The notes: generated from the letters alone by a model not told the origin. Positions 1-6,301 are shown, numbered from the stretch's first letter. The stretch is 29,506 nucleotides of DNA from Sulfurospirillum sp. UBA1314 (GCA_002307095.1 DBTO01000186.1:1-29506), one strand, 5' to 3'. Made by a program: numbers and translations.

Positions 1-152
1 AAGACGAAGAGCTTGATGAACTTGTCAAACTTGGTGCAATTTCCCAAGAGGATGCTGATATCTGCCAACAATTTACCGTAAGCCCAAAAGTTCGCATCGC
101 TTCGATGATGATGATTAAGGGTGATGTTTTGATTAAACCATTTAAAAAGTAA
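1..152 (+). CDS. 3' end of a ferredoxin-like protein of the nif cluster (partial)
   Basis: An open frame enters from the left edge (codons starting at position 3) and ends at TAA 150-152. The visible 49 residues end in KVRIASMMMIKGDVLIKPF. This resembles the C-terminus of 2Fe-2S ferredoxins of the FeSII/Shethna type and of the next gene, which has RLACQMKI followed by a G-V-x-I-K strand. The fourth cluster cysteine expected at the RLAC position is Ser here (RIAS), and the only visible Cys lies in DADICQQ. It may therefore be a degenerate or differently liganded ferredoxin. It ends 10 bp before the next ATG, so the two are probably co-transcribed. The frame is certain; the family is inferred from a short tail. 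Confidence 0.45.
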   Translation, partial: DEELDELVKLGAISQEDADICQQFTVSPKVRIASMMMIKGDVLIKPFKK

Positions 153-162
153 AGGATCACGT

Positions 163-459
163 ATGACAACAAGAGTAGAAATTATCAATGATTTTTTAGC
201 AATTAACGTAAAACCGGGCGCAACCATTCAAGATGTTGTTGAAGCGAGTGGTAGTGCACTGCCTTTCGGCTGTCGTGATGGTCAATGTGGCACTTGTGCT
301 GTTGAGATTGTTCAAGGTATGGAATTTTTATCTCCAAAAAATGAGAAAGAAGTTAAAGTTCTTAAAGAGATTTGTTTTGGAACATGTACTCCAAACACAC
401 GTCTTGCTTGTCAAATGAAAATCGACAAGCCAAATGGTGTTGTTCGTATTAAATACTAA
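163..459 (+). CDS. 2Fe-2S ferredoxin, nif-associated
   Basis: This 98-residue protein is a small plant-type (beta-grasp) 2Fe-2S ferredoxin. Cluster ligands are visible as C37-x4-C42-x2-C45 in GCRDGQCGTC, with the fourth at C83 in RLACQ. Two further cysteines, C71 and C75, lie in ICFGTC and are not part of the usual motif. Such ferredoxins in nif clusters are thought to pass electrons to nitrogenase or its cofactor assembly. That role is inferred here from the neighbours (RpoN and NifQ downstream). The ATG follows AAAGGATCAC, an adequate Shine-Dalgarno. Strong hairpins follow the stop, so this is probably the last gene of the upstream operon. Confidence 0.85.
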   Translation: MTTRVEIINDFLAINVKPGATIQDVVEASGSALPFGCRDGQCGTCAVEIVQGMEFLSPKNEKEVKVLKEICFGTCTPNTRLACQMKIDKPNGVVRIKY

Positions 460-467
460 GATTATTC

Positions 468-493
468 GCCACTTGTCCTTTGGTTCAAGTGGC
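468..493 (+). terminator. hairpin 1 after ferredoxin gene
   Basis: GCCACTTG and CAAGTGGC form a perfect 8-bp stem around a 10-nt loop, 9 bp after the ferredoxin stop. It lacks its own U-tract and runs directly into the next, larger hairpin, so the two may act together as terminator or 3' mRNA stabiliser. Confidence 0.55.
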
Positions 494-531
494 TATTGAA
501 AAGCGTTTTTTCAGAAAAACGTTTTTCAATA
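494..531 (+). terminator. hairpin 2, long AT-rich stem
   Basis: The arms at 494-510 and 515-531 are complementary over 17 positions, with one G-U wobble, around a 4-nt TCAG loop. Each arm contains a T-run, so it could end transcription in either direction. It separates the ferredoxin operon from the rpoN-nifQ unit. Confidence 0.6.
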
Positions 532-579
532 GGTTAAAAATTAAGCAGTATTTCTGCCTGAAACGACCATCGCTTTGGG

Positions 580-585
580 CATAAT
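580..585 (+). promoter_or_regulatory. putative -10 box for rpoN (possibly leaderless)
   Basis: CATAAT lies only 6 bp before the ATG at 592, so a transcript from it would begin at or next to the start codon. No Shine-Dalgarno is visible in the 15 bp before the ATG. This suggests a leaderless mRNA, or else the true promoter is elsewhere. Confidence 0.35.
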
Positions 586-591
586 TTACGC

Positions 592-1818
592 ATGAGAAGT
601 ATCAACCTAGAATTCAAACAGAAGCAGAGCTTAAATCTCTCGCTCAAACTTTGGCTCCCATTGTTACAATTACCTCTTCAAGAGTTAAGTACACACCTAG
701 AGACATTGTCGTACGAAAACCCTTTTTTAGAAGTAAAACGCCCCTTTGAGCAAAACCTAGGTTCAAGCCATGGAATTGTCGAAGAGTTGGTACTTGGAAG
801 CGAATCGTTACATGAAAAAATCATCGAACAAATTGTACCACCTCTCTTTCCAACACCTATTTCACAAAAAGTAGCGCACGAAATTCTCTGTGACATCAAT
901 GAAGAGGGCTATTTTGATGGCGATATTGAAGCGATTGCTGAAACCTGTGGCGTTTATACCGAGTATGTCGAGCGCATCCGTCAACGCTTCTCCAAGTTAG
1001 AGCCTTATGGTATCGGTTCCCGCGAGAGCCACGAATCGTTTGTCTTTCAACTCGATGCGCTCAGCGATGACATCGATGATGAGCTCTACAATTTAGTCCT
1101 TAAGATGATCGATCAGATGGCAAAGGTCGATAAATTTTCCAGACACGGACGTTTTGAAGAAGCCAAAGCGATCATCAAAAAATTTGCCAATCCTCCAGCG
1201 ATTGAGTATCAAGCGACACCCAAACAGATCATCCCCGATTTTTACGTGGAAGTCGATGATGACATTCGGTTGCGCATTAACAACGACTATTATCCTGACA
1301 TTTTGATTACCGATCCTTTTTCAAGCAAGAGTGAAAACATCAAAGAGAAGCTCAAAGAGGCGCGCGACATCGTTAACCTTTTGGAACTTCGCAAAACAAC
1401 ACTGTATAAAATTGTGCTTTTAGTCGTTGAGCGACAACTCTCCTTTTTCGTGGGAGGCGAGCTGAAACCTCTGAATATGAGCACCCTTGCCGAAGAGCTC
1501 TCTTTTGCGGAGTCGACCATTTCACGGGCGATTTCAAACAAATACATTGAATCCAAGCAGGGCATTTTCCCGCTTAAATCATTTTTTACCAATGCGGTTT
1601 CGTCCAAAGAGCTCTCCTCATCAGAGATCAAGAATTTTATCAATCAACAGATAGAATATGAAGATAAAAGTGAACCATTAACCGACGATGATCTTTTAGA
1701 GCGCATTGAGAAGCGTTTTAACATCAAGATGGTCCGACGCACCATCACCAAATACCGCAAATTAATGAACGTCGCTTCATCCAAAGAGCGCAAAAAAATC
1801 TATAAGGTACAAGCATGA
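592..1818 (+). CDS. rpoN: RNA polymerase sigma-54 factor, nif-linked
   Basis: This 408-residue protein has the sigma-54 architecture. Region I is Gln/Leu-rich (residues 1-50, ending ENPFLEV), followed by an acidic linker and the core-binding domain. A helix-turn-helix region reads STLAEELSFAESTISRAISN, and the RpoN box VRRTITKYRK sits near residues 381-390. Sigma-54 recognises -24/-12 promoters and needs an AAA+ activator such as NifA. The gene lies between a nif ferredoxin and nifQ, and its stop overlaps the nifQ start (ATGA), so it probably serves nitrogen fixation. Campylobacterota normally also have an rpoN for flagellar genes, so this may be a second copy; only the whole genome can show that. 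No Shine-Dalgarno is evident before the ATG. Confidence 0.93.
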   Translation: MRSINLEFKQKQSLNLSLKLWLPLLQLPLQELSTHLETLSYENPFLEVKRPFEQNLGSSHGIVEELVLGSESLHEKIIEQIVPPLFPTPISQKVAHEILCDINEEGYFDGDIEAIAETCGVYTEYVERIRQRFSKLEPYGIGSRESHESFVFQLDALSDDIDDELYNLVLKMIDQMAKVDKFSRHGRFEEAKAIIKKFANPPAIEYQATPKQIIPDFYVEVDDDIRLRINNDYYPDILITDPFSSKSENIKEKLKEARDIVNLLELRKTTLYKIVLLVVERQLSFFVGGELKPLNMSTLAEELSFAESTISRAISNKYIESKQGIFPLKSFFTNAVSSKELSSSEIKNFINQQIEYEDKSEPLTDDDLLERIEKRFNIKMVRRTITKYRKLMNVASSKERKKIYKVQA

Positions 1819-2183
1819 ACATCAACATTACTATGGATGAGAGTCTCGATAGTAGGTACAGCCAACTGGAAATGACGAAACTTGAACGTGAAGTGATGAT
1901 CTTTTTACAAGGTTATGCTAAAAATCGCTACTCTAAATACGTCATAGCGCCCCACATCGCAGCCATGTCACTGAAAATGAACCACCTCTACGAAGCGATG
2001 GGATTTAAAAACCGCGTGCAGATGGGAAAATACATGAAATGCCACTTCCCTGAGCTTGCAGGACTCAAACCTGTTGATAAACTCTGGAAGAAATTCATCT
2101 ATGATTCTATCGATAGAGTTGCCCCTTTTTGCTTTACATGTAAAGATAATTCCAACTGTTTTGCGTGTCAATTGGCGGGATAA
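1815..2183 (+). CDS. nifQ: NifQ-like molybdenum donor for FeMo-cofactor
   Basis: This 122-residue protein matches the C-terminal half of NifQ: HLYEAMGFKNRVQMGKYMK, then HFPEL, then WKKFIYD, then a cysteine cluster. NifQ carries a Mo-Fe-S cluster and supplies Mo for FeMo-co synthesis. The usual NifQ spacing is C-x4-C-x2-C-x5-C. Here it is C106-x2-C109-x5-C115-x2-C118, so the first Cys is lost and a new one added downstream, keeping four. C109 is encoded by the TGT of a TTTACATGTAAA palindrome (2133-2144). The start overlaps the rpoN stop by 4 bp (ATGA), indicating translational coupling. The protein is shorter than many proteobacterial NifQs, having lost the N-terminal part. Confidence 0.8.
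   Translation: MNINITMDESLDSRYSQLEMTKLEREVMIFLQGYAKNRYSKYVIAPHIAAMSLKMNHLYEAMGFKNRVQMGKYMKCHFPELAGLKPVDKLWKKFIYDSIDRVAPFCFTCKDNSNCFACQLAG
2133..2144. repeat. TTTACATGTAAA palindrome, copy 1 (inside nifQ)
   Basis: Full 14-bp form CTTTACATGTAAAG, in frame as Phe-Thr-Cys-Lys within the NifQ cysteine motif. Confidence 0.9.
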
Positions 2184-2209
2184 CGTACCTTTAAAAGGAG
2201 GGTAAAACA

Positions 2210-2722
2210 ATGATTCGTTTTGCCACTGAAACTGATTTGGAAGCCATTTTAGCCATCTACAACGATGCGATTTTAACGACAACTGCCGTTTACACCTACA
2301 AAGCAAAAGACCTGCAAGAGCGCAAAGAGTGGTTTTTAGCCAAGCGCGAGAAGGGCTACCCGATTTGGGTGTATGAGAAAGAGCATCGTGTGGCAGGTTT
2401 TGCAACCTACGGTTCCTTTCGCCCCAGCCCTGCGTATCAATACACCATCGAACATTCAGTCTACGTCCACAAAGATTTCCAAAAGCTGGGCATCGGAACA
2501 TCATTACTTAAAACTCTCATTGAAGATGCAAACGAGAAAGGCTACGCCACCATCGTCGCTGGCATTGACGCATCCAATACCAAGAGCATCTATCTTCATG
2601 AAAAATTAGGCTTTAGCTCCGCAGGCATCGTCCACAAAGCAGGGTATAAATTTGGTCAATGGCTTGATTTGGCGTTTTATGAACTTCTTCTTGATGGACC
2701 AAAAAATCCTATGGAAGCGTGA
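2210..2722 (+). CDS. PAT/Bar-family GNAT N-acetyltransferase
   Basis: This 170-residue protein is a GNAT acetyltransferase of the phosphinothricin/methionine-sulfoximine subgroup. It begins IRFATETDLEAILAIYNDAI, with the family strand IEHSVYV near residue 80. The acetyl-CoA loop is Q91-K-L-G94-I-G96, followed by an Asn-rich segment (ASNTKSIYLHEKLGF). Members acetylate the amino group of glutamate analogues such as methionine sulfoximine or phosphinothricin, giving detoxification; the actual substrate cannot be read from sequence. The ATG is preceded by a strong AGGAGG. It is 26 bp after nifQ but not functionally related in any obvious way. A palindrome copy follows 7 bp after the stop. Confidence 0.88.
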   Translation: MIRFATETDLEAILAIYNDAILTTTAVYTYKAKDLQERKEWFLAKREKGYPIWVYEKEHRVAGFATYGSFRPSPAYQYTIEHSVYVHKDFQKLGIGTSLLKTLIEDANEKGYATIVAGIDASNTKSIYLHEKLGFSSAGIVHKAGYKFGQWLDLAFYELLLDGPKNPMEA

Positions 2723-2729
2723 TGTTTGC

Positions 2730-2741
2730 TTTACATGTAAA
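2730..2741. repeat. TTTACATGTAAA palindrome, copy 2 (3' of PAT gene)
   Basis: Perfect 12-bp copy, 7 bp after the acetyltransferase stop, flanked by C on both sides. Confidence 0.9.
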
Positions 2742-2858
2742 CTAATCTGCGTGTTTATATTTCACATTGCTATATTTTAAAACTTTCCCCTAAAAAATTG
2801 TTAAGATATTGAAAATACCAAAGTAATTCTGTCAACTCCAAAGGTGTTTTTAAAATAA

Positions 2859-2883
2859 ATTAGTAAGCCATTGACTTACTAAT
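2859..2883. promoter_or_regulatory. inverted-repeat operator before toxin-antitoxin pair
   Basis: ATTAGTAAG and CTTACTAAT are perfect 9-bp arms separated by 7 bp, ending 22 bp before the chosen toxin start. Such a palindrome directly before an RelE/HigB-Xre operon is the usual position for autorepression by the antitoxin. Confidence 0.65.
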
Positions 2884-2905
2884 AACAATGAAGGTAAAAT
2901 ACGAA

Positions 2906-3211
2906 ATGGAAATTATTGAGACTTCAATTTTTACCAAACGCATTATTGAAATTTTGAAAGATGATGCGTACAAAGAGTTACAAAACTTTTTATGCCAGCA
3001 TCCAAAAAGTGGTGATCTCATTCGTGGATCTGGTGGGCTTAGAAAATTACGATGGAACGTACACGGTTCTGGAAAAAGTGGTGGAATTCGAAATATCTAC
3101 TATTTTTTTGAAGATGAAAATACCATTTTGATGGTGTACGTGTATAAAAAAAGTGAAACAGAAAATTTGACTCAAAAGCAAATTGAAGCATTGCGAAAAG
3201 CTTTTTTATAA
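2906..3211 (+). CDS. RelE/HigB-superfamily toxin
   Basis: The product is about 101 residues, starting MEIIETSIFTKRI. It has the RelE/HigB fold signature: GGLRKLRW, then GKSGGIRNIYYFF, then a YVYKKSE strand and the NLT.KQ tail. Members cleave mRNA, often on the ribosome. An in-frame ATG at 2888 would add six residues. I prefer 2906 because AAGG (2891-2894) then acts as Shine-Dalgarno and the protein begins where relatives usually begin. The gene precedes its antitoxin, the order of HigBA and RelE-Xre systems, with 11 bp between them. The inverted repeat at 2859-2883 suggests autoregulation. The frame appears intact. Confidence 0.85.
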   Translation: MEIIETSIFTKRIIEILKDDAYKELQNFLCQHPKSGDLIRGSGGLRKLRWNVHGSGKSGGIRNIYYFFEDENTILMVYVYKKSETENLTQKQIEALRKAFL

Positions 3212-3222
3212 AAGGAAAGAGA

Positions 3223-3507
3223 ATGAAAAAAGAGATGTTTGATGAACTTTTAGAGAGTGTTAAAGAAGCTAAAGCAATTAAAGATAAAGAACGAGCTCCC
3301 AGTAGAACATTTTTAATGCAAGAGCCAAATCCAAAAGAGATTCGCACCAAACTGGAATTGACCCAAGCGCATTTTGCAGCACTAATGAATATCAGCATTC
3401 ATACATTACGCAACTGGGAACAAGGTCGAAGACAGCCCGACGGCCCTGCAAAAGTGCTCCTTAATATTGTGGCTGAACATCCCGAAGTGCTTGTAAAAGC
3501 TTTATAA
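3223..3507 (+). CDS. Xre-type helix-turn-helix antitoxin
   Basis: This 94-residue protein pairs with the toxin just upstream. A helix-turn-helix spans about residues 42-72: IRTKLELTQAHFAALMNISIH followed by TLRNWEQGRRQPDGPA. This is the form seen in HigA/NadS-type antitoxins. The N-terminal charged part probably wraps the toxin. The protein is expected to neutralise the toxin and repress the operon at the 2859-2883 inverted repeat. The Shine-Dalgarno AAAGGA lies 6 bp before the ATG. No truncation or frameshift is seen, so the pair is probably functional. Confidence 0.88.
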   Translation: MKKEMFDELLESVKEAKAIKDKERAPSRTFLMQEPNPKEIRTKLELTQAHFAALMNISIHTLRNWEQGRRQPDGPAKVLLNIVAEHPEVLVKAL

Positions 3508-3567
3508 AAAAATGAGAGGCAACGTATTGAACACTCAGTTCTCACCCAATCATGACATTAGAAAATC

Positions 3568-3579
3568 TTTACATGTAAA
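3568..3579. repeat. TTTACATGTAAA palindrome, copy 3
   Basis: Full 14-bp form between the two toxin-antitoxin modules, about 30 bp upstream of the Phd-PIN promoter. Confidence 0.9.
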
Positions 3580-3596
3580 GATAAAATGAGCTATTT

Positions 3597-3636
3597 ACGT
3601 ACGCTATTTGACTTATAACGTACGCCATTGTATAAT
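3597..3636 (+). promoter_or_regulatory. sigma-70 promoter with direct-repeat operator for Phd-PIN operon
   Basis: TTGACT (3608-3613) and TATAAT (3631-3636) are 17 bp apart, a near-consensus promoter and one of the clearest in the window. The 8-bp repeat ACGTACGC occurs at 3597-3604 and 3618-3625, exactly 21 bp or two helical turns apart, bracketing the -35. This is a likely antitoxin operator. Confidence 0.75.
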
Positions 3637-3663
3637 TCTTTTACATTAATAAAAGGAGCCAAA

Positions 3664-3891
3664 ATGGTTGTAACACCCTCAAAACTTCGTGAAAATCTCT
3701 ACAACCTATTAGATGCCGTAGCTGAAAAAGGTGAGCTTCTTGAGATTTCGCGCAAAGGTAAAATATTGCGCATTGTTCCAGAACAACGTCCTTCTCGCCT
3801 CGATAAAATTATTGCAAAAAACATCACGACTGCAAGCGATGAGGAACTCATCAACACATCATGGGGGGACGAATGGAAGCCCTTTATTTAG
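3664..3891 (+). CDS. Phd/YefM-type antitoxin
   Basis: This 75-residue protein begins MVVTPSKLRENLYNLLDAV and has the Phd/YefM N-terminal DNA-binding fold, with the strand LLEISRKGKILRIVP. The C-terminal tail (ELINTSWGDEWKPFI) is typical of antitoxins that block PIN toxins. A longer frame from an ATG at 3628 is possible, but that codon lies upstream of the -10 box at 3631-3636. AAGGAG at 3653-3658 serves the ATG at 3664. The antitoxin overlaps the toxin start by 19 bp, so the two are translationally coupled, and it probably represses its promoter through the ACGTACGC repeats. Confidence 0.87.
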   Translation: MVVTPSKLRENLYNLLDAVAEKGELLEISRKGKILRIVPEQRPSRLDKIIAKNITTASDEELINTSWGDEWKPFI

Positions 3892-4256
3892 ACACGCACA
3901 TTGTCGTGTGGCTGAGGCAAAAAGAGCTTCAAAAATTCTCACCAAAAGCACTCGAAGCGATTGAGCAAGCAGGGCAACTTTTTGTCTCTCCGATGGTTGA
4001 ATTGGAACTTAAATTTTTACATGAAATAGGGCGTATTTCAGAAACTCCCTATAATATTTTAGGTGATCTTGGTGCTATGATAGGGCTTAAAATAGACGAT
4101 AGAAGTTTTAGTGAAGTCATCCAAAAAGCAATGCTCATCGACTGGACACGTGACCCGTTTGATCGCATTATCGTCGCACATGCGATGAGTCAAGAACGTA
4201 AATTTTTAACGAAAGACGAGAAGATTTTGAACCATTTTCAAGATGCGATTTGGTAG
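3873..4256 (+). CDS. PIN-domain toxin (VapC-like ribonuclease)
   Basis: This 127-residue PIN-domain protein starts MEALYLDTHIVVWL. The acidic residues that bind Mg/Mn are visible: D7 in LDTH, E43/E45 in VELEL, D94/D97 in RDPFDRIIVAHA, and D115 in LTKDEKI. Members are site-specific RNases that cleave tRNA or rRNA. The open frame extends four codons upstream to 3861, but the ATG at 3873 follows GGGGGGAC and gives the normal PIN N-terminus. The gene overlaps the Phd antitoxin by 19 bp in another frame. It appears complete. Confidence 0.88.
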   Translation: MEALYLDTHIVVWLRQKELQKFSPKALEAIEQAGQLFVSPMVELELKFLHEIGRISETPYNILGDLGAMIGLKIDDRSFSEVIQKAMLIDWTRDPFDRIIVAHAMSQERKFLTKDEKILNHFQDAIW

Positions 4257-4330
4257 GAATTTTTCTGCTTTTCGTGCCAGTTGGCGGCGTAAAAGAGTGC
4301 ATTTTACTAACTCTGTGTTAAAATACAATC

Positions 4331-4342
4331 CTTACATGTAAA
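4331..4342. repeat. TTACATGTAA palindrome, copy 4
   Basis: CTTACATGTAAA, 11 of 12 matches; the 10-bp core is 4332-4341. It lies just before the type IIG remnant. Confidence 0.85.
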
Positions 4343-4354
4343 CAAAAAGGTAGG

Positions 4355-4699
4355 CATCTTGCACTCTTTCAAAAGACAGTTTTAAACAGTATTTCTCAAG
4401 ATGAAAGCAAAGTTGCCCTAAGATGGGCGGAGTATCAAAAATTCTTAGCCAAAGTTGATGCGATACGAGGCTTTAAAGAAGAAGAGTATCAAGATGGTTT
4501 TTTCAAAGATGTATTTGAAAACTGCTTTGGCTACACGCTCAAAACAAGCAATCCAACAAGCTTCAACCTTGTACGAGAAAAGAAAAATGAAACCGATGGC
4601 AAAAAAGCCGATGATGTCATCTATGTGGGTTGAGACATCATCGGTGTGGGCGAGCTTTATGGTTTTGGCACAGATAAATATATTGGAGCAATGAAATGA
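4355..4699 (+). pseudogene. Remnant of a type IIG restriction-modification enzyme (internal deletion)
   Basis: One frame, without an ATG, GTG or TTG at its head, reads LALFQKTVLNSISQDESKVA and later GFKEEEYQDGFFKDVFENCF, GYTLKTSNPTSFNL and REKKNETDGKKADDVIYVG. This is the N-terminal nuclease region of Eco57I-like fused restriction-methylation enzymes. It then meets TGA (4633-4635) where the family would continue into IGVIELK. The same frame resumes for a short tail, GELYGFGTDKYIGAMK, to TGA 4697-4699, which I read as the former C-terminus. Only about 110 residues remain of a protein normally near 1000, so the methyltransferase and target-recognition parts are deleted. The stop overlaps the next gene's ATG, probably preserving an ancestral coupling. 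Confidence 0.7.
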
Positions 4700-5403
4700 G
4701 TGAGTCTTTGAAAAAAACAGCTACATTGCTGCGAAAGAGTGCAGAGTCAGTTCTAAAAATGCAAAAATTTGCTAAAGAATGCGAAAAAGTCGCCGAGATT
4801 GCAGCTAATTTTAGTTGGTTCATTGGGGCAATAAACATATCAGTATTAAAAAAAATATTTGTTTTATCTGATAACGAAGATGCAATAAATCAAATTTTGG
4901 TTCAAAACTACACGGAAGAAATGGAAAAATTCAAGGATGATTTATGTAAAGATTTTCCCGATAGGGCTACTATTATCAATGAAGCATGTAATGCACATTT
5001 AAATCAAAATTATTATTCTTCAATTGTGTTGTTTCTAACGCAAATTGACGGCATCTCAAAAATATACAAGGGACAGGAATTTTTTCAAAGTGGGAGATGG
5101 AAGCAAGTAGAGCTTGATGATCAAATTAAAACAATGTTGGCATACGGGTTTCTAAGAGTTTATTTTAGCTCAGAAAATATTGAACTACCGATTAGATTAA
5201 GCGAGAGAGAACGCAAAAATCACTCAGGGGTTATTCACATAAATAGGCATCAAATAATACATGGGGAGACAGTCGACTTCAATACGAAAATTAATAGTCT
5301 TAAGGTTTTTTCTCTCTTGGTGACATTGACAAAAAGCTTGGAATGGTTAAAAAAACAAGAAAAAAATGAGTCGGGAAAACGGGGACAGGCTGAATTAAAA
5401 TGA
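4696..5403 (+). CDS. HEPN-like protein, putative RNase, downstream of RM remnant
   Basis: This 235-residue protein has no family I can name with certainty. The C-terminal part contains HINRHQIIHGE, in which R184-x4-H189 after N183 matches the catalytic R-x4-6-H motif of HEPN ribonucleases. It is followed by DFNTKINSLKVFSLL, an arrangement found in uncharacterised proteins carrying a R-H-x-x-x-H-G motif. A predicted helix around residues 105-122 (YYSSIVLFLTQIDGI) fits the helical bundle. The N-terminal 60 residues are amphipathic and Lys/Glu-rich. The ATG overlaps the stop of the type IIG remnant (ATGA). A defence or toxin role is inferred from the motif and context. The frame is intact, unlike its neighbour. 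Confidence 0.6.
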   Translation: MSESLKKTATLLRKSAESVLKMQKFAKECEKVAEIAANFSWFIGAINISVLKKIFVLSDNEDAINQILVQNYTEEMEKFKDDLCKDFPDRATIINEACNAHLNQNYYSSIVLFLTQIDGISKIYKGQEFFQSGRWKQVELDDQIKTMLAYGFLRVYFSSENIELPIRLSERERKNHSGVIHINRHQIIHGETVDFNTKINSLKVFSLLVTLTKSLEWLKKQEKNESGKRGQAELK

Positions 5404-5501
5404 GCAAGCGATTTGAAGTTTTAGGGGTCAAAGCTTTACTTTTAACTTTTTGTAAAACACTATAAATAATACTTGAAATTACATAGTAAATTAACCATAA
5501 T

Positions 5502-5515
5502 ATTAACATGTTAAT
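5502..5515. promoter_or_regulatory. 14-bp palindrome before Phd remnant
   Basis: ATTAACATGTTAAT is a perfect palindrome starting at the end of a CATAAT -10-like box (5497-5502) and 16 bp before the antitoxin ATG. It is a likely operator of the former toxin-antitoxin module. It shares the CATG centre with the window-wide palindrome but has different arms. Confidence 0.5.
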
Positions 5516-5531
5516 TATCAAAGGATTTTAG

Positions 5532-5817
5532 ATGACAGTTAAGTATGCTCCTGATGAGCTTTTGTCTATTACGGACTTTACTAAAAAGATAGCAGGTGTA
5601 TTAAAGGGTATAAAAGACCAATCTATGGATAAAATTGGGATTTTAAAAAATAATAAACTTGAAGCGGTTGTGATATCTACCGATGCATACGAGAGACTCA
5701 AATCACTCGAAGAGCTTTGAACACAAAGAAATCTACGATGTCGTTCAATCACGTCAAAATACACCACTATCGTCTTATGTGTCATTTGAAGATATGGCTC
5801 GTAAATTTAACATCTAG
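5532..5817 (+). pseudogene. Phd/YefM-type antitoxin, frameshifted
   Basis: The ATG-initiated frame gives 62 residues (MTVKYAPDELLSITDFTKKI to KSLEEL) and stops at TGA 5718-5720. The next frame continues without a gap: EHKEIYDVVQSRQNTPLSSY, then VSFEDMARKFNI, stopping at 5815-5817. This is the normal C-terminal half of Phd antitoxins. Removing one T from the CTTT at about 5715-5718 restores a single frame of about 95 codons. No toxin gene follows; the next features are a palindrome copy and a convergent gene. AAAGGA precedes the ATG. It is a degenerate orphan antitoxin, a sequencing error in a T-run, or less likely a programmed frameshift. Confidence 0.7.
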
Positions 5818-5836
5818 ACCAAAAAACTTTAACGCC

Positions 5837-5848
5837 TTTACATGTAAA
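5837..5848. repeat. TTTACATGTAAA palindrome, copy 5 (convergent junction)
   Basis: Full 14-bp form between the antitoxin remnant (+) and the VOC gene (-). Confidence 0.9.
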
Positions 5849-5868
5849 GATTTTCCAACAGCATTTCT

Positions 5869-6279
5869 TTACTCTTCTACTCCCATACTCATAAAAGGAT
5901 TATAAGCGATCTCCCACAAATGACCATCAAAGTCTTTAAAGTAGCCACTGTATCCACCCCAGAAAACTTTTTGTGGTTGCTTGGTGGGTGTTGCACCTGC
6001 TTGGATGGCTTCTTGAAAGAGTGCATCGACTTGGGCTTCACTGCCAAGCATATGTGCGAGCGTAACGCCATGAAAGGTACTTTCATCAAACGTAACGTTG
6101 GCATCTTCTGCGAGTGCTTTTTTCTCATAAAGCGCAAGCCACGTTCCTTTGAGTGTAAAAAAAGCAATCTTCTCTTCATAAGGCTCAAGCCTAGGAAATC
6201 CGAGTCCTTTGTGATAAAAATCAATAGACTTCGCCATATCACTGACACCTAAGGTAATCATGCTCATGTAGGGTTTCAT
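5869..6279 (-). CDS. VOC (glyoxalase/bleomycin-resistance fold) protein
   Basis: This 136-residue protein starts MKPYMSMITLGVSDMAKSID. It shows the two beta-alpha-beta-beta-beta repeats of the VOC superfamily: SIDFYHKGLGFPRL and IAFFTLKGTWLALYE in the first half, and GGYSGYFKDFDGHLWEIAYN in the second. The last block carries the usual Asp-Gly-x-x-Trp-Glu end with a metal-binding Glu. Members are metal-dependent lyases, dioxygenases or drug-binding proteins; the substrate cannot be inferred. The frame runs on to 6357, but the ATG at 6279 has AAAGGA before it and is the usual family start. A palindrome copy lies just upstream of that ribosome-binding site. Confidence 0.85.
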   Translation of the reverse strand: MKPYMSMITLGVSDMAKSIDFYHKGLGFPRLEPYEEKIAFFTLKGTWLALYEKKALAEDANVTFDESTFHGVTLAHMLGSEAQVDALFQEAIQAGATPTKQPQKVFWGGYSGYFKDFDGHLWEIAYNPFMSMGVEE

Positions 6280-6289
6280 TGTTTTCCTT

Positions 6290-6301
6290 TTTACATGTAA
6301 A
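6290..6301. repeat. TTTACATGTAAA palindrome, copy 6 (5' leader of VOC gene)
   Basis: Perfect 12-bp copy starting 11 bp upstream of the VOC start codon, next to its Shine-Dalgarno. Confidence 0.9.

Noticed and set aside
2888..2905. Earlier ATG (2888) for the RelE/HigB toxin
   Set aside because: No Shine-Dalgarno ahead of it, and the family normally begins near MEIIETS; AAGG at 2891-2894 fits the ATG at 2906.
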